Shown here piece after piece: positions 60,152 to 64,000 of a stretch of DNA of 64,000 bases (the first letter of the stretch is position 1; each line of letters opens with the position of its first letter). The notes beneath the pieces are model-generated. The model was not told the origin of the DNA, made no database searches, and saw only the letters and a list, made by a program, of their open reading frames with translations. Location of the stretch: NCBI GenBank assembly GCA_033980235.1, contig CM067072.1, positions 24,255,192-24,319,191 on the forward strand, in the 5' to 3' direction. The stretch is from Diadema setosum. Taxonomy: Eukaryota > Echinodermata > Echinoidea > Diadematoida > Diadematidae. The translations under genes were made by a program, and so were the position numbers.

Positions 60152-61918
60152 CTGCAGTGCTCTGCTTCTGCACTCACAACAGTAGAGTGTAACACTAGAG
60201 CGAGTTTCAAATAATTGATCTCGCTCTTCCCTTAATTGCTGGATTATCAGAAAAAGCCATGCTACTACGGCAAACTGGATGGCGCTTCAAGATCAAATCT
60301 CCGAAGTAGAGCATTGGCGTCCATGCCATCCATGGTAAGACAAGGCACTGAGAAAACGTCGCCATGATTTTTCTTTACCTAAAAAAAAGCGACAAGCTCC
60401 CTTACTCTTCGTGCGAAAGCAATCTTTCAGCAGGATTCTTGTTCTCAGTTAAAAACATGAATATCTTTTGCAGGTGAAGCTTTCTTCGCTGATTACTGGA
60501 GTGTACTGCAATGTTTACTGTAAACATTTCACAAATATTATTGCATGATTGATTTTACGTGCTGAGCGAGTAAAAAACATATTCGCGGGTAAAGTTCTTG
60601 AATTCATGCTGCCCCAAATGTCAACCCATTCAAAATGTGCAGAGAAAATTTTGAGGATATTTTCATGCATTTTTTTAATTCGCGTGAGCTAGAAATAGCA
60701 CGAAATATGCGAAAATTCATGTACCACAAACATCTTTGTGTTTACAGTACTTATTCATCAAAATGTGTAATCAATGGAAATACATGGCTACTTTTATATG
60801 CCTTTGTTTTCCTTTGTTTGCGATGGGGAAGTAAAGATCTCTGCATTCATATCCAACTCACAGCTATCAAGTATCTGTTATTTGCTATTTCTATTCAGCT
60901 TCAAAGAAAAAAAAAGTACTTGAAGCACCATTTTTGTTTGTTTGTTTTTATGACAGTATGGAAGCATAATGTCCATTCACAGCAAATAAACAGCCCCTTG
61001 CCAGCAACTTTGCATAATTTCAACTGACAATAAAAACATTGAGTTGGAGATAAAAACCTATTCAGTCTGTATCTCTTGATTTGCCCGGAATCCTTATTTA
61101 CTTCTAAGTCTTTTTTTTTTTTTCTTATCTCTTTTTACCTCACTGTTAAAAGAGCAGTTTCTTCCCCGCTCCACAGAGAACTTTGAATTTGCTTCAAAAT
61201 AAAAAATATCAAAGTGTCAACCTCTCCATCAGGAATTCAACTCCAGCTAATGAGAGAGGGTCCTCTGCATACATATCAAGATCATCAATGTGGATGAAAG
61301 CCATCTTCTCAGTGTAAAATGTACACTTTCCTGTGCAAAGGAAAAATTTAATGATTGCCATCGTAATGACCGGTATAAATATCAGCAACAATACGACATG
61401 AACGCTGTGTGGTATTCACTGGTAACAACGCACATTGCTTGAATCCTCTTCTTGCTTGAGGATGCCCATAAAACTCCGTACTGAATGAAAATTAAGAGGC
61501 AAGCTATCTTCTGTGAGCCGCATATCGCTGTGTGTACTTTTCGAGTGCAATTCGTGAGCAAGTCTGACCCGAGAGATTCTAGATTGTGACCCCAGGGACT
61601 GCTGTATCAAAGAATGAACAAAACATGAGTTTTTGGGGGGTGGGGGGAACAAGAGCATGGAATAATAGCCTATCACATTTCATTGCTAGCAGTGCTGCAC
61701 CACTCAAGGATACAAGTATGCACATCACTGAGAAAGTTCTGCAAGCCATTTTGTCAACACACACAACCACAATTAGACAGAAAATGGCCTTAAAAAATGA
61801 AAGGCAAAGATAGAGATATGCAGAATTCACATTGCTCTCATAAGTACAGGGACTTTGAATTTCAGATTGTGCAGTTAAAGGTATACTATATCAGAATAAA
61901 CCTTCCCCTCCTCTCCAA

Positions 61919-62142
61919 TACTGTAAAAGTTGATATTTTCATGTGAATAATTTTTCGTGCAATTCATTTTTTGTGTTTGGCAGGATAAGATAAATGTCAT
62001 GTTTTCTCAATTCCAAGGAATCGACACATATGATAAGCAAAAAATAAATAAAACTTGCGTGCTTTCAATTTCACACTAGTTGGTTTCTGGTCTTGCAAAA
62101 TGTGTGAAAATTTTCACACTGCAACTTTCCACTTTTATAGTA
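61919..62142. mobile_element. About 220 bp TA MITE
   Basis: The left end TACTGTAAAAGTTGATATTT and the complement of ACTTTTATAGTA form imperfect inverted ends bounded by TA. GTGTGAAAATTTTCACAC at 62102-62119 is an exact 18 bp palindrome inside. Related in its first bases to 15480-15682. Confidence 0.6.
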
Positions 62143-62914
62143 ATACTCATTTTATATTCCAATTAATTCAAATACTGAAGAGTCACAATGGTTGAACGAA
62201 GACCTGAAAGCAATGCAATTTTAATGAAAAGGCATTTATTCTAAGTTTGCATGTTTACTTTGTTAAAAAAAAAAAGACAATTCCTATTAAACCAGTATGC
62301 TTTGATATCTACAGTATGGCTCAATATAGGAAAAGTATTAAAGCATTGAATGTGAACAATATTGTAACAATCATTTTACTTTGGCAAATGTGATTTGTTT
62401 CGAGCAGATTTGTGTACTGTGCAAATGTTTCGTTACTACAAACCTGGTAACATGCATGGGCAGGCATGCATGGGATAAAATGATATCACTTGCTGAACTG
62501 GATGTTGTACATCTTAGATAAAAGCCTACAGTAGTAATAGATACAGTATAAAATGCATGGATCGAGATGCTGTCTACCTATAAAAGTCATGTACTTTCAA
62601 CTGACAGGGCCATAAAAATCTGCAGCCATTAGGGAATGGCTATTCATTCCCTCCGAGTCATCCGGCCGAGCAGGTTTGACTACAACTGCTCATTATTTGT
62701 CATCTGCTGAGCACGAATGCATACATATTACAGCTTGCCGACAATAAGCTTTCTGTGTACAAATGTAGGTGAAGCATATCAAGATCAGAGTAAAACAGCC
62801 TCAACTTTGTTCCACATGGCTGACAATCACCATTAAAGAGACTAGCAAAACTAGCATGTAAAATTTGCTTCCAAAATACGATCTAGTTTCCATGCTTTAA
62901 ACAAGATACATCAC

Positions 62915-63470
62915 TTAAAGAAACCGAAATCCAAATATAAATCAGGATTGACTGAAATTAGAAGGCATCATTGAAAGTCTATAGGAAAATCAGACAATTG
63001 ATTCAAAAGTTTATGAATTTTTAAAGTTTCTGCACATGCTGTCATCACTAGAAAGGACACTACTATAGTTCATGATGTTATGTAGGGAGAACAATAAAGA
63101 AAATCTATCAGAAGAATTACACAAAATTTAATTTTTCATGAAAAGTACACAATGCACTGACTCGTTTCTGACCGTACATTGTATGCTACAGGCGATATCA
63201 TTTCCCCTGCTTTAAGAAAGAGGTGCTCTTTCATAATGCTAGAAAAGTGAAAATATATTGTATTTTCTGTATGTTTTCTTTTATTGTTATACAGCTGTAC
63301 ATACATGATGTCATTAACTGCACATTGTAGTAGTCTTCTCATCTAGGGATAATGGCACTGAAACTTTGAAAATTTATAACTTTTGAATCAATCACACTTT
63401 TACTGATTTGTTCTATAATATTGCTGCTTTCACTCAATCCACATTACATTTTGGTTTGGGTTTCCTTTAT
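62915..63470. mobile_element. Long-TIR element, family C copy 2
   Basis: TTAA at 62915-62918 begins AAGAAACCGAAATCCAAAT. The right end TGGTTTGGGTTTCCTTTA is its near complement. Paired internal landmarks are GACACTACTATAGTTCATGATGT (near 63056-63078) and CATGATGTCATTAACTGCAC..GTAGTAGTCTTCTCAT (about 63304-63341). It shares these landmarks with 32589-33269. No ORF. Confidence 0.75.
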
Positions 63471-64000
63471 GGACCCCAAAGAACATTGGAGTATGCTGCT
63501 CTTTGAATACTAATCTAAAACTGAAGTGAATCTGATTTCTAGTCAATCGACATTTTTGTCTGAACTTTGGCTCTCCCTTTCAGTGTTCAAATGTATGATT
63601 TCTTTTTCCCCTATTCTGGTGTTTGCAAACAGTGCACATCCTTCATTCATGTGCCATTCATGAATACCAAATTATCACAGGTAAGGGGTACAAAAAAAAA
63701 AAAGAACAGAAAATGGAGATGGACTGATTTAAGCATCGCAATGCAGATCACGTTTTAACAATGTCTTTGTGTCCACACACACACAAGGAATAATGGTTTT
63801 CACAAATATTGATTTTTTTTTTTTGAAAACTGTCAATATCAGGTGTGTGTGGATAGGAGTAATAAGTTTCAGAATAGGACTTTGGTGAATCACAAAATGG
63901 TGTCCGTGAGAAACATATATAATGATAACCTCAAAGAAACACTTCTTTTTTTCTTCTGAAAGTAAAGAGGTTGTACATAATCATCATGTTGATCTTAAGG

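Overview
The window looks like gene-poor eukaryotic DNA from a marine invertebrate, most plausibly an echinoderm or a close deuterostome relative. This is an inference from layout. There are no operons or dense bacterial-type ORFs, the possible intron is tens of kilobases long, and there are GT-AG junctions, long (CA)n and (CT)n tracts, many pure G/C homopolymers, and many short non-autonomous DNA transposons with TTAA or TA target duplications. The species cannot be named from the sequence alone.

Coding content is sparse and lies on the minus strand. Two exons are well supported. One at 54244-54892 encodes a 216-codon disordered Pro/Ser/Thr-rich N-terminus. Its ATG directly follows a splice acceptor and it ends in a GTAAGT donor. 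The other at 25721-26105 encodes 128 codons and ends in a GTGAGT donor. Both donors are in phase 1, so they could be interchangeable alternative first coding exons, or consecutive exons, of one gene read right to left. A candidate terminal exon at 2693-2889 has a phase-1 acceptor and a stop codon, so it could belong to the same gene, but this is unproven. I do not recognise the protein family. The GC-richer stretch 26106-26650 may be the promoter and leader of the second start.

Most of what can be read is mobile DNA. (1) A 392-397 bp near-complete palindrome with TTAA ends occurs three times at 2.0-6.2 kb. (2) A 2258 bp TTAA element at 15.7-18.0 kb has long inverted ends and a core rich in AACGTTA. 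(3) A roughly 90 bp hairpin element with TTAA ends and an internal 16 bp palindrome occurs eight times across the window in both orientations. (4) Two pogo/Tigger-like MITEs of about 430 bp lie in opposite orientation at 27.9 and 40.7 kb. (5) A 560-680 bp long-TIR family has copies at 32.6 and 62.9 kb. (6) Single MITEs lie at 15.5, 31.5, 35.9, 39.3, 42.7, 55.6, 58.4 and 61.9 kb. (7) A degenerate dispersed repeat rich in TGACCTTTGA lies at 56.1 kb.

The rest is unique or unrecognised AT-rich intronic or intergenic DNA with microsatellites and local duplications. I found no tRNA, rRNA, CRISPR array, reverse transcriptase, transposase or viral gene. The strongest leads are the eight-copy palindromic element, the clustered 390 bp hairpins, and the two phase-matched N-terminal exons, one of which has a minimal uORF overlapping its start codon.
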